A DNA stretch of 48,337 nt, taken from the NCBI GenBank assembly GCA_003132585.1, contig PKYG01000091.1:18893-67229 (forward strand), in the 5' to 3' direction. The stretch is from Actinomycetota bacterium (GTDB lineage: Bacteria > Actinomycetota > Thermoleophilia > UBA2241). Within the stretch, counting starts at the first letter, position 1; every line of letters starts with the position of its first letter. The notes under the pieces were generated by a model. It searched no databases. It was given only the letters and a program-made list of their open reading frames with translations, and was not told where the DNA came from. Position numbers and translations under genes: made by a program. Below, piece after piece: positions 30,797 through 38,636 of this stretch.

Positions 30797-31375
30797 TCAA
30801 CGCACGGCGCGCATCGCCGCTTGCCGGCAGCCGCTGCCGATTGCCTCATGGTGAGGCAATCGACACCCATCGGATCCCTTCCAGCGGATCATCCCAGCGT
30901 ACGTCGCACTGCTGTCGAAGCCGGAGCTGACCCATGTGCCGCTCCCGCTCACGTGCTTCAGCGCCTTCGTCCCGGAAAGGATGACCCAGGTCCCGGTCAT
31001 CACCGTACTGTTCGCCGCCTCGCGAATGGTGAAGAACATCGTCATGTGGCCGTTCTTGCCACCAACCTTGCCCTTGAACGTAGCCGTGAGCGTGCCCCAG
31101 GCGGCGCCCCACTCCGGACCCTCCAAGGGTGGCGCGAACGTCATCTCGAAGACGTCGTACGAGCTGCCTGCGAACGTGCCCGTCCACGTGCCGTATTCGT
31201 CACCGTCGACCAACATGTCCCCGTTGTCCAGCGTCGTTATCGTGGCGCTGTTGTTGACCCACGACCAGTTGCCCGACACGTGGGTCGTGGTGCAGGGCGG
31301 CGCCGCCAGAGCGGCAGGTGCGACGGCCATGGCCAGCACCAACACGATCCCTGCGATGATCAATCTCGCTTTCAT
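30797..31375 (-). CDS. secreted protein of unknown function
   Basis: 192 residues from ATG 31375 behind GAGGAGGGG; the track start at 31480 is too early. KARLIIAGIVLVLAMAVAPAALA is a cleavable signal peptide. The mature part starts APPCTTTHVSGNWSWVNNSATITTLDNGDMLVDGDEYGTWTGTFAGSSYDVFEM and is beta-rich, with repeated GTW/GNW motifs as in a lipocalin- or DUF3224-like barrel; the family is not certain. Two further cysteines near the C-terminus may form a disulfide. Confidence 0.7.
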   Translation of the reverse strand: MKARLIIAGIVLVLAMAVAPAALAAPPCTTTHVSGNWSWVNNSATITTLDNGDMLVDGDEYGTWTGTFAGSSYDVFEMTFAPPLEGPEWGAAWGTLTATFKGKVGGKNGHMTMFFTIREAANSTVMTGTWVILSGTKALKHVSGSGTWVSSGFDSSATYAGMIRWKGSDGCRLPHHEAIGSGCRQAAMRAVR

Positions 31376-31591
31376 CAGAGTCCCCTCCTCGTTACCTCGG
31401 TTTCCGTTGTCCGTGCCCGCGTCTCTCGTGCATAGGCCCTCCTTCTGCTCTCCGCCGATGTCGTGGCGACCGCGGACCATCGCTCCGACCCGCGACGCAG
31501 CCCCGTTGCCGGGCGCCGCGCTGGGCAGCGCACGGCGAGGACGTCCGCGGCGGCACGAGGCGCGCAGCCGCGGTCGTCCTCTTTGGAGGGA

Positions 31592-31897
31592 TCAGATCAG
31601 CAGGCAGAGGCCGCCGGGAACGGCGGCGAGCAGGCCCGGGGCGCTGAGGCGCAGCCGGGCGGGAAGCGTGGCGGGACGCCGGGAGGCGTCGCCGGCGGGT
31701 ACTGCGCGGGAGACCTCGTCACGTGCGCAGGAGAAGCCGTCGGCCCGGCAGAGCGAGACGCTGAGGTCGCCGTCTTCGTCGAAGGCACAGACGAGACCGA
31801 AGAGCACGGCGAGGACGACGCAGCACAGAACGAGCGTCCACTCAAGGCGCGTGCCCGAAGCGACGCCGAGACAGCCGGTGGAATACCGAGGTGTCAA
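31592..31897 (-). CDS. small membrane protein, doubtful
   Basis: 101 residues if started at TTG 31897 (GAAGGAG lies 13-18 bases upstream); the track start at 32008 lies inside the leader RNA. One hydrophobic helix (WTLVLCCVVLAVLFGLVCAF), then an acidic stretch DEDGDLSVSLCRADGF and a proline/alanine-rich end. It is placed after leader RNA copy 2, where a regulated gene is expected. The family is not recognised and the reading frame could be accidental. Sequence 31376-31591 holds no other gene. Confidence 0.35.
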   Translation of the reverse strand: MTPRYSTGCLGVASGTRLEWTLVLCCVVLAVLFGLVCAFDEDGDLSVSLCRADGFSCARDEVSRAVPAGDASRRPATLPARLRLSAPGLLAAVPGGLCLLI

Positions 31898-31981
31898 CGT
31901 CGCCCTCGTTTCTCCTTCACGGCCCGACTCCTCCTCGTCGGCACCTGCTCCCCCGAGGGGTCGGTCCCCAGAAAGCACGAA

Positions 31982-32134
31982 GACCGGCCCGCGGGCCGGT
32001 CTCACCAATGGCTCCCCGCCGGATGATGGTGGCCGCGACGTGCCTCCGGCGGATCAGAGCTTCCCGTATAGAGCGCTGCTCGTATCAAGAGTCTCGTACT
32101 TTGATGGTCTATACCTACGCAGTGACAGCGTCAA
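31982..32134 (-). promoter_or_regulatory. conserved promoter and leader RNA with terminator hairpin, copy 2
   Basis: TTGACG (32134-32129), 17 bases, TAGACC (32111-32106), and a leader beginning near GTACGAGACTCTTGATACG. GAGC-AGC-GCTC occupies the place where copy 1 has GTGC...GCAC, a change that keeps pairing. CCGCCGG/CCGGCGG and the hairpin GACCGGCCC-GC-GGGCCGGTC then repeat as in copy 1. It lies downstream of the tRNA-Ala gene and upstream of a doubtful small membrane ORF. Bases 32135-32290 show no gene. Confidence 0.6.
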
Positions 32135-32290
32135 GCATTCTCACTCGGTGCCGCGGCGCTAAGCCGCAGAAGACGAACGAGACGGACTCGGCGCGGGATT
32201 CGGTGCGTTGCCGCGAGGCCCGACAAGCCTCTGTCGACGCCGCCGAGCAGCATGCTGCCGCCCGCGAAACACGCTTTCCCTGCAAATGGT

Positions 32291-32366
32291 TGGTGGACCG
32301 CAGGGGAGTCGAACCCCTGACCTCCGCCGTGCAAAGGCGGCGCTCTCCCATCTGAGCTAGCGGCCC
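32291..32366 (-). tRNA. tRNA-Ala (anticodon TGC)
   Basis: Reads GGGCCGCTAGCTCAGATGGG on the minus strand, with the acceptor stem GGGCCGC/GCGGTCC, D-arm AGCTCAGATGGGAGAGC, anticodon loop CTTTGCACG (TGC) on a GCCGCC/GGCGGAG-type stem, T-arm CAGGGGTTCGACTCCCCTG, and an encoded CCA end. All four stems pair well. It is a complete gene and the likely source of the fragment at 29547. Confidence 0.97.
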
Positions 32367-32794
32367 ACAGGGGCACAGTATAGCGCGGTGGGGTTTCCAT
32401 GGTCAGCATAGAGGAAAACAAGCCGGTGACGCCGCCCCGGGAAGAGGGCCGACAGGCGCATGGGCGCGGCACTGGCATTCGCGAAGCAGCCGTCGCCCGC
32501 CGGCGGCAGCGGGACGTCGACCGTACTCAACACGATAGCGCCGAAGACGGTCGCCGGGTCGCTTGGGGCGCTGTCCGGAAGTCGCGCCGAAGAGGGCCGC
32601 GACATGGCTCCCCAGACGACGGCCGGCAGGCTCGCCGAGAGTCACGAGCCGCAGCCTTTGGGCGCAACGACATCGGCAGCGACAGGCACCGCGTCGACGG
32701 GCCTCCCGCGCGAGGAGACGACCGAGACCCCGCCGAGGAACCCGGTCGCGGCGCTGACAGAGCGCAACGAACCCTGATCCGGGGAGATGACCAT
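32367..32794. other. region without a recognisable gene
   Basis: Several overlapping ORFs run on both strands but none has a convincing start, ribosome site or family; the plus frame 32460-32777 is Ala/Thr/Pro-rich and resembles high-GC shadow translation. It separates the tRNA gene from the palindrome at 32795. Confidence 0.5.
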
Positions 32795-32838
32795 GCACGA
32801 GGCGGGGGGGCCGCGATCGCGGCCCCCCCGCCTCGTGC
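32795..32838. repeat. 44-bp perfect palindrome
   Basis: The left half GCACGAGGCGGGGGGGCCGC..GA is the exact reverse complement of the right half, with no mismatch and a zero-length spacer (centre GCGATCGC). As RNA it folds into one long GC stem, but without a U-run. It stands about 90 bases upstream of the GH18 start. Confidence 0.75.
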
Positions 32839-32928
32839 TGCTACACTGGCCGATTAGGAGTGACTCGCCGGCGGGCGTGAAGTCGGGCGCCACGACCGGC
32901 CGGGCGGCGGCCACTGAGCAGAGGCGAC

Positions 32929-34110
32929 ATGGGCGACGACCAGATCGGCGGACGCGGCGCTGGCGCAGCGCCCGAGCGCGGCACAGGCGCGGCACCGCCG
33001 CGCCAGCAGAAACGGCACCGCGCATTCATCATCGCCCTGCTGGTTGGCGTGCTCCTGATCGCCGTGTTCCTGCTGATCGATGCCGTCCGCCAGCATCCGC
33101 ATCTCGACCGCCCCGGCAAGCCGCCGTTGGGCTACCTGCGCAAGCCGCTCGGCGGGCGCACGTACCGTGTGAGTGCGTGGACGCTGGGCGACACACACTC
33201 ACTCCAAGTTGCGACCGCCGCCAACGCCGTCGACGAGATCGACTTCGACTGGTACCAGTCGCGGCGCGACGGCAGCGTCGCCGCGCACAACGAGAACCTC
33301 GACCTCGTCGCCGCCGCCCGCGATCACAACCTCAATATCTTCGCCACGGTGACCAACTATGCCGGCGGCAAGGCCGGCTTCGATCAGAGTGCAGCGGCGG
33401 CGATCCTCGCTTCGCCCGACAGCCGCCGCCTCCACATCGACAACCTCGTCGCCCTGGTCATCAACAAGGGCTACGACGGCATCGACCTCGACTGGGAGAG
33501 CCTCAGGGCGAGCGATCGCGAGCTCTTCGCAACGTTTGTCACCGAGCTCGCCGCGGCGCTGCACGCCAAGCATCGATTCCTCTCGATCGCCGTCTTCCCG
33601 AAGACGTCCGAGCCCGGCCCTTGGGACAATCAGATCTCCCAGGACTACGCGCGTCTTGGCGCAGCCGTCGACGAGTTCAAGATCATGACCTACAACTACA
33701 GCGGCTCGTGGAGCGCCCCCGGGCCGCAGGCGCCGGCGGCCTGGATCAACGCCGTGCTCACCTTCGCCGAGAGCAAGGTGCCGCCGGCCAAGATCAGCAT
33801 GGGCGTGCCGTTCTACGGCTACGACTGGCACAGCGGCTCTACGTCCACGTTCCTCGCCCGTGACGCCGTCGCGGCGGCGGCCAAGTACAACCTCGAAGTC
33901 GCCCGCGAGCCGGCGTCAAACGAGGCGAAGCTGAGCTTCACCGACACCGGCGGCACCAGCCACGTCGCCATCTACCAGGACGCGGCGGCGATCTCCACCA
34001 AGCTCCGCCTGCTCGCCGACAAGCACCCACACATCGCCGGCATCGCGATCTGGGTGATGAGCCAGGAGGACCCGGGGTTCTGGACGGTGATCGAGCAGAA
34101 GCTGCGCTGA
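32929..34110 (+). CDS. membrane-anchored GH18 glycoside hydrolase
   Basis: 393 residues from ATG 32929. A hydrophilic N-terminus precedes one transmembrane helix (AFIIALLVGVLLIAVFLLID, about 32-51), so the catalytic domain faces outside. The GH18 signature DGIDLDWE (about residue 185-190) carries the catalytic Glu; YNYSGSW and MGVPFYGYDWH are further barrel motifs, and AGIAIWVMSQEDPGFW closes the barrel. It is nearest to YaaH/SleL-type peptidoglycan-active or chitinase-like enzymes. No LysM domain is present. It is likely involved in cell-wall turnover; the exact substrate is unknown. Confidence 0.9.
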   Translation: MGDDQIGGRGAGAAPERGTGAAPPRQQKRHRAFIIALLVGVLLIAVFLLIDAVRQHPHLDRPGKPPLGYLRKPLGGRTYRVSAWTLGDTHSLQVATAANAVDEIDFDWYQSRRDGSVAAHNENLDLVAAARDHNLNIFATVTNYAGGKAGFDQSAAAAILASPDSRRLHIDNLVALVINKGYDGIDLDWESLRASDRELFATFVTELAAALHAKHRFLSIAVFPKTSEPGPWDNQISQDYARLGAAVDEFKIMTYNYSGSWSAPGPQAPAAWINAVLTFAESKVPPAKISMGVPFYGYDWHSGSTSTFLARDAVAAAAKYNLEVAREPASNEAKLSFTDTGGTSHVAIYQDAAAISTKLRLLADKHPHIAGIAIWVMSQEDPGFWTVIEQKLR

Positions 34111-34128
34111 GGACGGCCGGCGGCCATC

Positions 34129-34686
34129 TCAGCCGTCACCGCGCAGCCGCCGCGTCCACGCCACCAGCGCTTCGAGCTGGGCGCGGACCACGGCGCGGGT
34201 CTTCTCGTCCACGAGAGTGCCCTTTTCGTCGAACCGCTCCGTCGCGAAGGAGACCATCACCTCGGGCTTGTTGAGCACAAGCGCCTCGACGAAGACCATC
34301 GACTGGCGCAGATGATACTGCATGCGCGCCGTGCCCATGGCACCGCTCGTGGCGCCCATGATCGCCACCGGCTTGTCTCTGAACGGCTGACCGGCAACCG
34401 GCCGTGACACCCAGTCGATCGCGTTCTTCAACACCCCCGGCATCGAGAAATTGTACTCGGGCGAGATGAACAGCACGGCGTCGGCGGTGGCGATCTGCTC
34501 GCGCAGTCGTTTCACGGGCTCGGGATGACCGTGCTCGACGAGCACGTCCTCGTTGTAGAGGGGGATCGCCGAGATGTCGGCAGCGTCAATCGTCACCGCG
34601 TCGGGAAGAAGGTCTCGCAGGTTCTCATACAGCATTCGGTTGTACGACGCCCGCCGCAGGCTCCCGATGATCGCGAGGATGTGCAC
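34129..34686 (-). CDS. NADPH-dependent FMN reductase
   Basis: 185 residues from GTG 34686 behind GGAGGCGATA (the track extends far upstream without signals). HILAIIGSLRRASYNRMLYENL is the flavin phosphate loop, and ADAVLFISPEYNFSMPGVLKNAIDWVSR is the hallmark of the NADPH-dependent FMN reductase / SsuE-ArsH-like family. IMGATSGAMGTARMQYHLRQSM follows as usual. It reduces flavin or quinone-type substrates in the cytoplasm. It ends 18 bases from the stop of the convergent GH18 gene. Confidence 0.93.
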   Translation of the reverse strand: MHILAIIGSLRRASYNRMLYENLRDLLPDAVTIDAADISAIPLYNEDVLVEHGHPEPVKRLREQIATADAVLFISPEYNFSMPGVLKNAIDWVSRPVAGQPFRDKPVAIMGATSGAMGTARMQYHLRQSMVFVEALVLNKPEVMVSFATERFDEKGTLVDEKTRAVVRAQLEALVAWTRRLRGDG

Positions 34687-34828
34687 TATCGCCTCCGTTC
34701 TCCGTGACGCGAACCGCGAGCGCGGTTGACCGCAGCTCCACAGTGCAGTGATACCCGGTGGGAAACGTGGCGGGCGGTGGCGCAGCAAGGCCGTCGCGGG
34801 CGGTGGCGAAGCCGCGTCCGCCCGCCGC

Positions 34829-35638
34829 CTACTTCTCCGAGGCCGCCTGCTCCTCCGACGCCGCCGTGCGCGGCCCCATGGCGACCCAGCCACCGTTGCC
34901 GTCACGCTGCACGGGCACGACCGGCCGGCCGCCCCAGAGGCGCGGCCGCAGCCAGTTCTCCGTCGCGATCGGCTCGTCCCCGCGCAGTATCGGCGCGTCG
35001 CGGTCGAGCGCGGTGACGGCGATGCCTGCGGCCGCGAGCTCGGCGACGGTCACCGGGTCGCCGAACTCGCGCAGCGGCACGTGGTAGTCGATCATGCGGC
35101 CGCTCCAGCCATCGTGCGTGAGCCCGACCCCGGCGGCAGCGCCGATGACGCCGTCCTCGCTGCCGCCGTGGCCGGAGAGATGCACGCCTTCGGCGGCCGC
35201 GTACGCCTCGGCTTGCGTGACGACCTCGGTCGCCGCCCGTCGCCCGAAGGCGGCGAGGCGCTCCAGCGCCGGCGACCCGTCCCAGGCGACGCAGAGGCCC
35301 GGGTCGCTGCCGTCGAGCCAGTGGCGCGCGAGGTGCCGCACGGCGCGCTCGACGAGGTCGTCGAGACCGGGCGGCACGGCGGAGCCGTCGCCGCCGCCCA
35401 CCTCGGCGCCCACGTACTCGAGTACGCACACCGCGGCGCTGTTGTGCGACGTGTACGGCACGCGCGGATCGACGAGCAACTGCTGGCGCACGACTGCCCA
35501 GGGCCGCCACGGCACCACGAGTTCGTCGCAGAACCAGCGACCGACCTTGCCGGTGCCGCGCTCGGCGCCGAGGTAGTCGGTGTCGTCGAAGGCGACGTAG
35601 ACGCGTCGCCACGCCGCGACCGGCATGGCCGGCGTCAT
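34829..35638 (-). CDS. TiaS-like DDTD-domain protein
   Basis: 269 residues from ATG 35638. VYVAFDDTDYLGAERGTGKVGRWFCDELV resembles the DDTDS-type nucleotide-binding motif of tRNA-Ile agmatidine synthetase (TiaS), and YTSHNSAAVCVLEYVG and GHGGSEDGVIGAAAGVGL fit the same domain. The zinc-ribbon and OB parts of archaeal TiaS are missing, and bacteria use TilS for that tRNA, so the reaction here is likely different. Its start overlaps the stop of the upstream gene by 4 bases, making it the last gene of the 41802-34829 operon. Confidence 0.7.
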   Translation of the reverse strand: MTPAMPVAAWRRVYVAFDDTDYLGAERGTGKVGRWFCDELVVPWRPWAVVRQQLLVDPRVPYTSHNSAAVCVLEYVGAEVGGGDGSAVPPGLDDLVERAVRHLARHWLDGSDPGLCVAWDGSPALERLAAFGRRAATEVVTQAEAYAAAEGVHLSGHGGSEDGVIGAAAGVGLTHDGWSGRMIDYHVPLREFGDPVTVAELAAAGIAVTALDRDAPILRGDEPIATENWLRPRLWGGRPVVPVQRDGNGGWVAMGPRTAASEEQAASEK

Positions 35639-37587
35639 CGCCCGATCGCTTTCAGCTGGGGGCCGTCGATGCCGGTCGGAGGCGTGACGTGGTCGAAGCG
35701 CGCCAGGCGCCGCAGGCGCCGGCCGACAACGAGTCCCGGCACGAAGAAGATGCCGACGGCGGCGCCGAACAGGCCGGCGGCGAGCGATGCCGCGCTCACA
35801 TGCGAATCGAACCCGCCGCCGGCAGTGCTGTCGGCGCCGCCAGCGCCGATGATGCCCTGCACGGGGATGCCCGTGACCTCGCTGCCGGACCCCGTGGTCG
35901 CCGTCGCCGGAACGATTCCCGGTGACTGCGTGCCGGCGCCGTTGCCTGATGTGCCGGCGCCGGCAGCTCCGCTGCCCCGACCGGCTCCCGTGCCCGAGCC
36001 CGACCAGCCGCCCGGCCCAACCGGCAAGATCGTGCTCAAGTCGGGGCTCAGCGGCGGCTGCGGGTGCACGGCCGTCTTGTCGTCGGTGTCGTCGCCCGAT
36101 CCGTTACCGCCACCGGACGTGACCGGCACGGAGGCGATCGTCACATCGGCGAGTACCGGCGAGACAGCGCAGGCGGCGCTCGTCAGGGTCACCCGGTACG
36201 CAATCGTCGCGGCGACGCTGCCGGCGGGAAGAGAAAAGCGCGACGCGCCGTCGAGCGAGACGGCGCCGGCGGCCGGGAGCCACGCGCCGCCGCCGAGCCG
36301 ATACTCGAGCCCGACATCGGCGCCGTCGGGCACCGTCGCGCTGCACGCGATCCGCAGAAAACGCTTTTTGGCGAAGGCGCTGCCTGCATCGAGCGGCGCC
36401 GACGTGAGCGTCACGCTCTGCAGCATGCCGATCTCGACGATGCGCCGGAAGCCGCTGTCGGCGACCAGCACCGATCCGTCGGCGGCGAGTGTCGCCGAGC
36501 GCGGCGCCGATACGGCAGTCGTTCCGGCGCCCGCCGGCGGGTCGAACGCCGCCATGTCGTAGCTGCGCACCACTTGCCTGGCTTCCGTCACCTCGAGTAC
36601 GCGGCCGTTGCCGGTGTCGCAGATCAGCGTGTCGCCGTTGGCCATCCGCTGCGCGTAGGTGGGGTCGGAGAGATGACCGGCTGCCGTGCCGGCGACATCG
36701 GTCGTGCCGTACTGCCAGACGATGTCGCCGCCGCGGTCGACCTCGATCACGCGCTGGCCGTCGGCGTCGGTGATCAGCGTGTCGCCGTTCGCCAGCCGTT
36801 GCGGCGAACGCGGCTTCTTCAGTTGGTCGGGGCCGCTGCCGTAGACGCCGGGCATGCCGTACTGCCAGACGATGCTGGCGGCCGTGAAGCCGTTATCGGG
36901 CTCACCGGCGCGATAGTCGGCGTAGCGCACTTCGATCACCCGCTCAGCGCCGAGGTTGTCGGCGATCAGGATGTTGCCGTCGGGTGTGCGCGAGGCCATG
37001 AACGGGTCTTCGAGCCGGTTCACGCCGAGACCCGGTTTGCCGGCCTCGCCGTACTGCCATACCACGGTCTTGCTCTGATCGACGACGAAGACGCGCGCGG
37101 CGTAGCGGTCGGCGATCAGCGTGTACGGCCGGCCGTGATCGTAGAAGCGCCAGGCGAAGAATGGCTTCTGCAGGTTCGGATCGTCGGCCTGGGTGTACGA
37201 CCACAGGGCGTGACCGTCGGGTGCGACAACGGCGACGAACCCGGACGTCGGGTCGTTGAAGAAGCGATTGGTGATCAGAACGTTGCCGCCGGGCAAGGGT
37301 TGAGCGCTGCGCGGGTCGACGGTCGTCGGATCGAAGCCGGCGTAGATCGGGCTGGTGCCGTCGAGCCGCCACTTCACGATCGGCGCGAGCGCCAGGGACT
37401 GGTCCGCACCACCCGACAGAGCGACGCCGGCGGGCACGGTGCCAAACGAGAACGGATAGCCGCTCGTGCCTTCGAGCGTGAGCGTCGGCGCGAGGGCGGC
37501 GGCCGCGGCGGCGTTCGCCGCCCCGGCCGCCGCGCACAGCGCCGCGACGAGAAGGGTCTGGATAAGGCTGCGCAGCCGCCGGCTCAC
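35635..37587 (-). CDS. exported NHL/PQQ-type beta-propeller protein with C-terminal membrane anchor
   Basis: 650 residues from GTG 37587, overlapping the upstream stop by 4 bases. LIQTLLVAALCAAAGAANAAAAA is the signal peptide. Repeated blades (ANGDTLITDADGQRVIEVDRGGDIVWQYG; PDGNILIADNLGAERVIEVRY) match the NHL/arylsulfotransferase-like propeller. A Ser/Gly-rich spacer and a final helix (SLAAGLFGAAVGIFFVPGLVVG) anchor it, with a basic tail inside. A role in binding a surface ligand, or in electron transfer, is inferred from its company with the Moco-domain-like and FN3 proteins. Confidence 0.85.
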   Translation of the reverse strand: MSRRLRSLIQTLLVAALCAAAGAANAAAAAALAPTLTLEGTSGYPFSFGTVPAGVALSGGADQSLALAPIVKWRLDGTSPIYAGFDPTTVDPRSAQPLPGGNVLITNRFFNDPTSGFVAVVAPDGHALWSYTQADDPNLQKPFFAWRFYDHGRPYTLIADRYAARVFVVDQSKTVVWQYGEAGKPGLGVNRLEDPFMASRTPDGNILIADNLGAERVIEVRYADYRAGEPDNGFTAASIVWQYGMPGVYGSGPDQLKKPRSPQRLANGDTLITDADGQRVIEVDRGGDIVWQYGTTDVAGTAAGHLSDPTYAQRMANGDTLICDTGNGRVLEVTEARQVVRSYDMAAFDPPAGAGTTAVSAPRSATLAADGSVLVADSGFRRIVEIGMLQSVTLTSAPLDAGSAFAKKRFLRIACSATVPDGADVGLEYRLGGGAWLPAAGAVSLDGASRFSLPAGSVAATIAYRVTLTSAACAVSPVLADVTIASVPVTSGGGNGSGDDTDDKTAVHPQPPLSPDLSTILPVGPGGWSGSGTGAGRGSGAAGAGTSGNGAGTQSPGIVPATATTGSGSEVTGIPVQGIIGAGGADSTAGGGFDSHVSAASLAAGLFGAAVGIFFVPGLVVGRRLRRLARFDHVTPPTGIDGPQLKAIGR

Positions 37588-38159
37588 GCCCCCACTCCCG
37601 GGATCTTCCTCAGTTGCGCGACCAGCAGGACGCCGAGCAGGCCGCCGATCGCGCCGAACACCACATGCGTCGTCGCCGCGTAACCCAGGCCCCAGAAGAG
37701 GAAGCCCAGCGGCAGCTTGAGGATCGCGCCGATGATCAGCGTCGTGATCAGCTTGGCCAGGTTCGCCAGCGCGCCGATGACGGCGACGCTCACCTTGTTC
37801 GAGATGCCGCCGGGCAGGAGCGCCGCGCCGAGGTCGACCGTGAGCCCCATGGCGACGTACTTGACCCACTCGAGAAACGGCGCGTGGCCGTGGCCGAGCA
37901 AAGTCAGGAGAACACCGGCGAGCAGTCCCATCAGCAGGCCGGTGCCGCGCCTGCCGACGATCCCGCGCCCGACGACGAAGAGCGCCACGACGACAGCGCC
38001 GGTGTGACCGGGCACGTGCAGCGGCACGTTGATCAGCACCTTGCCGAGCACGACAAGGTCGGCGATCAGCGCCACCAGGAGAGCGTCGCGCAAGGTGAGC
38101 GACCAGATGAAGCGCCGGCTCGTCGCCGGCGCGTTAGTGGACACGGAGCTCTGTGACAT
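37584..38159 (-). CDS. ECF-transporter S-component-like membrane protein
   Basis: 191 residues. Five to six transmembrane helices: LRDALLVALIADLVVLGKVLI, HTGAVVVALFVVGRGIVG, GLLMGLLAGVLLTLLGHG, WVKYVAMGLTVDLGAALLPG, and VSVAVIGALANLAKLITTLIIGAIL with VFGAIGGLLGVLLVAQL. The pattern resembles substrate-binding S subunits of energy-coupling-factor importers (ThiT/BioY-like size). No ATPase or T-subunit is encoded nearby, so it would have to use a shared energising module. It overlaps the upstream gene by 26 bases. Confidence 0.75.
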   Translation of the reverse strand: MSQSSVSTNAPATSRRFIWSLTLRDALLVALIADLVVLGKVLINVPLHVPGHTGAVVVALFVVGRGIVGRRGTGLLMGLLAGVLLTLLGHGHAPFLEWVKYVAMGLTVDLGAALLPGGISNKVSVAVIGALANLAKLITTLIIGAILKLPLGFLFWGLGYAATTHVVFGAIGGLLGVLLVAQLRKIPGVGA

Positions 38160-38616
38160 CGCGCACCCTCAGGCGCCAGTCCATCGTCGGCGACACGATC
38201 TTGACCGTGCCGCGGTCGTTAAAGTCGAGGATCGTGTCGCCGGTGACCGCCTTCGCCGCCAAAGTGAGGCGGCCGCTGTCACGCAGCCCCATGCCGCGCA
38301 CTTCCAGTGTCGTGAAGCTCGTCACGCCGGCCGCCGTGAGCACCGTCTGCACGGTCGGGCCGTGCTGCGGCTTGCCGTCGGCGATGATCGTCACCGCGGG
38401 CAAGGCGCGCAGCGCGGCGACACTGAACTGCTTCAGCACAGTGTCGCCGCGCATCACCTTGACCGCGTAGCCGGGCGCCGGCCGGCCCGACGCCGACTGC
38501 GTCGTCCCGGTCACCCGCCACTCGACGATCCAGGCGAGGGCGACCAGCACGAGCACGGCAGCGACCAGCGCCGCCAAGCGGCGCGGCGTAGCTTTCCGTG
38601 TGCGCTGGTCGCCCAT
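38134..38616 (-). CDS. membrane-anchored Moco-domain (SUOX-like) protein without the Cys ligand
   Basis: 160 residues. One transmembrane helix (LAALVAAVLVLVALAWIVEW) and an external domain: KVMRGDTVLKQFSVAALRALPAVTIIADGKPQHGPTVQTVLTAAGVTSFTTLEVRGMGLRDSGRLTLAAKAVTGDTILDF. It has the pattern of the sulfite-oxidase/oxidoreductase molybdopterin domain, but the position that normally holds the Mo-ligating Cys is DGKPQHG. Cofactor binding is therefore doubtful; a structural or ligand-binding role is possible. It starts 20 bases after the FN3 gene. Confidence 0.65.
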   Translation of the reverse strand: MGDQRTRKATPRRLAALVAAVLVLVALAWIVEWRVTGTTQSASGRPAPGYAVKVMRGDTVLKQFSVAALRALPAVTIIADGKPQHGPTVQTVLTAAGVTSFTTLEVRGMGLRDSGRLTLAAKAVTGDTILDFNDRGTVKIVSPTMDWRLRVRDVTELRVH

Positions 38617-38636
38617 CGCCCTCCGTCACATTACCG

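Noticed and set aside
32460-32777. 105-aa plus-strand ORF between the tRNA and the palindrome
   Set aside because: No ribosome site or family; composition like noncoding high-GC sequence.
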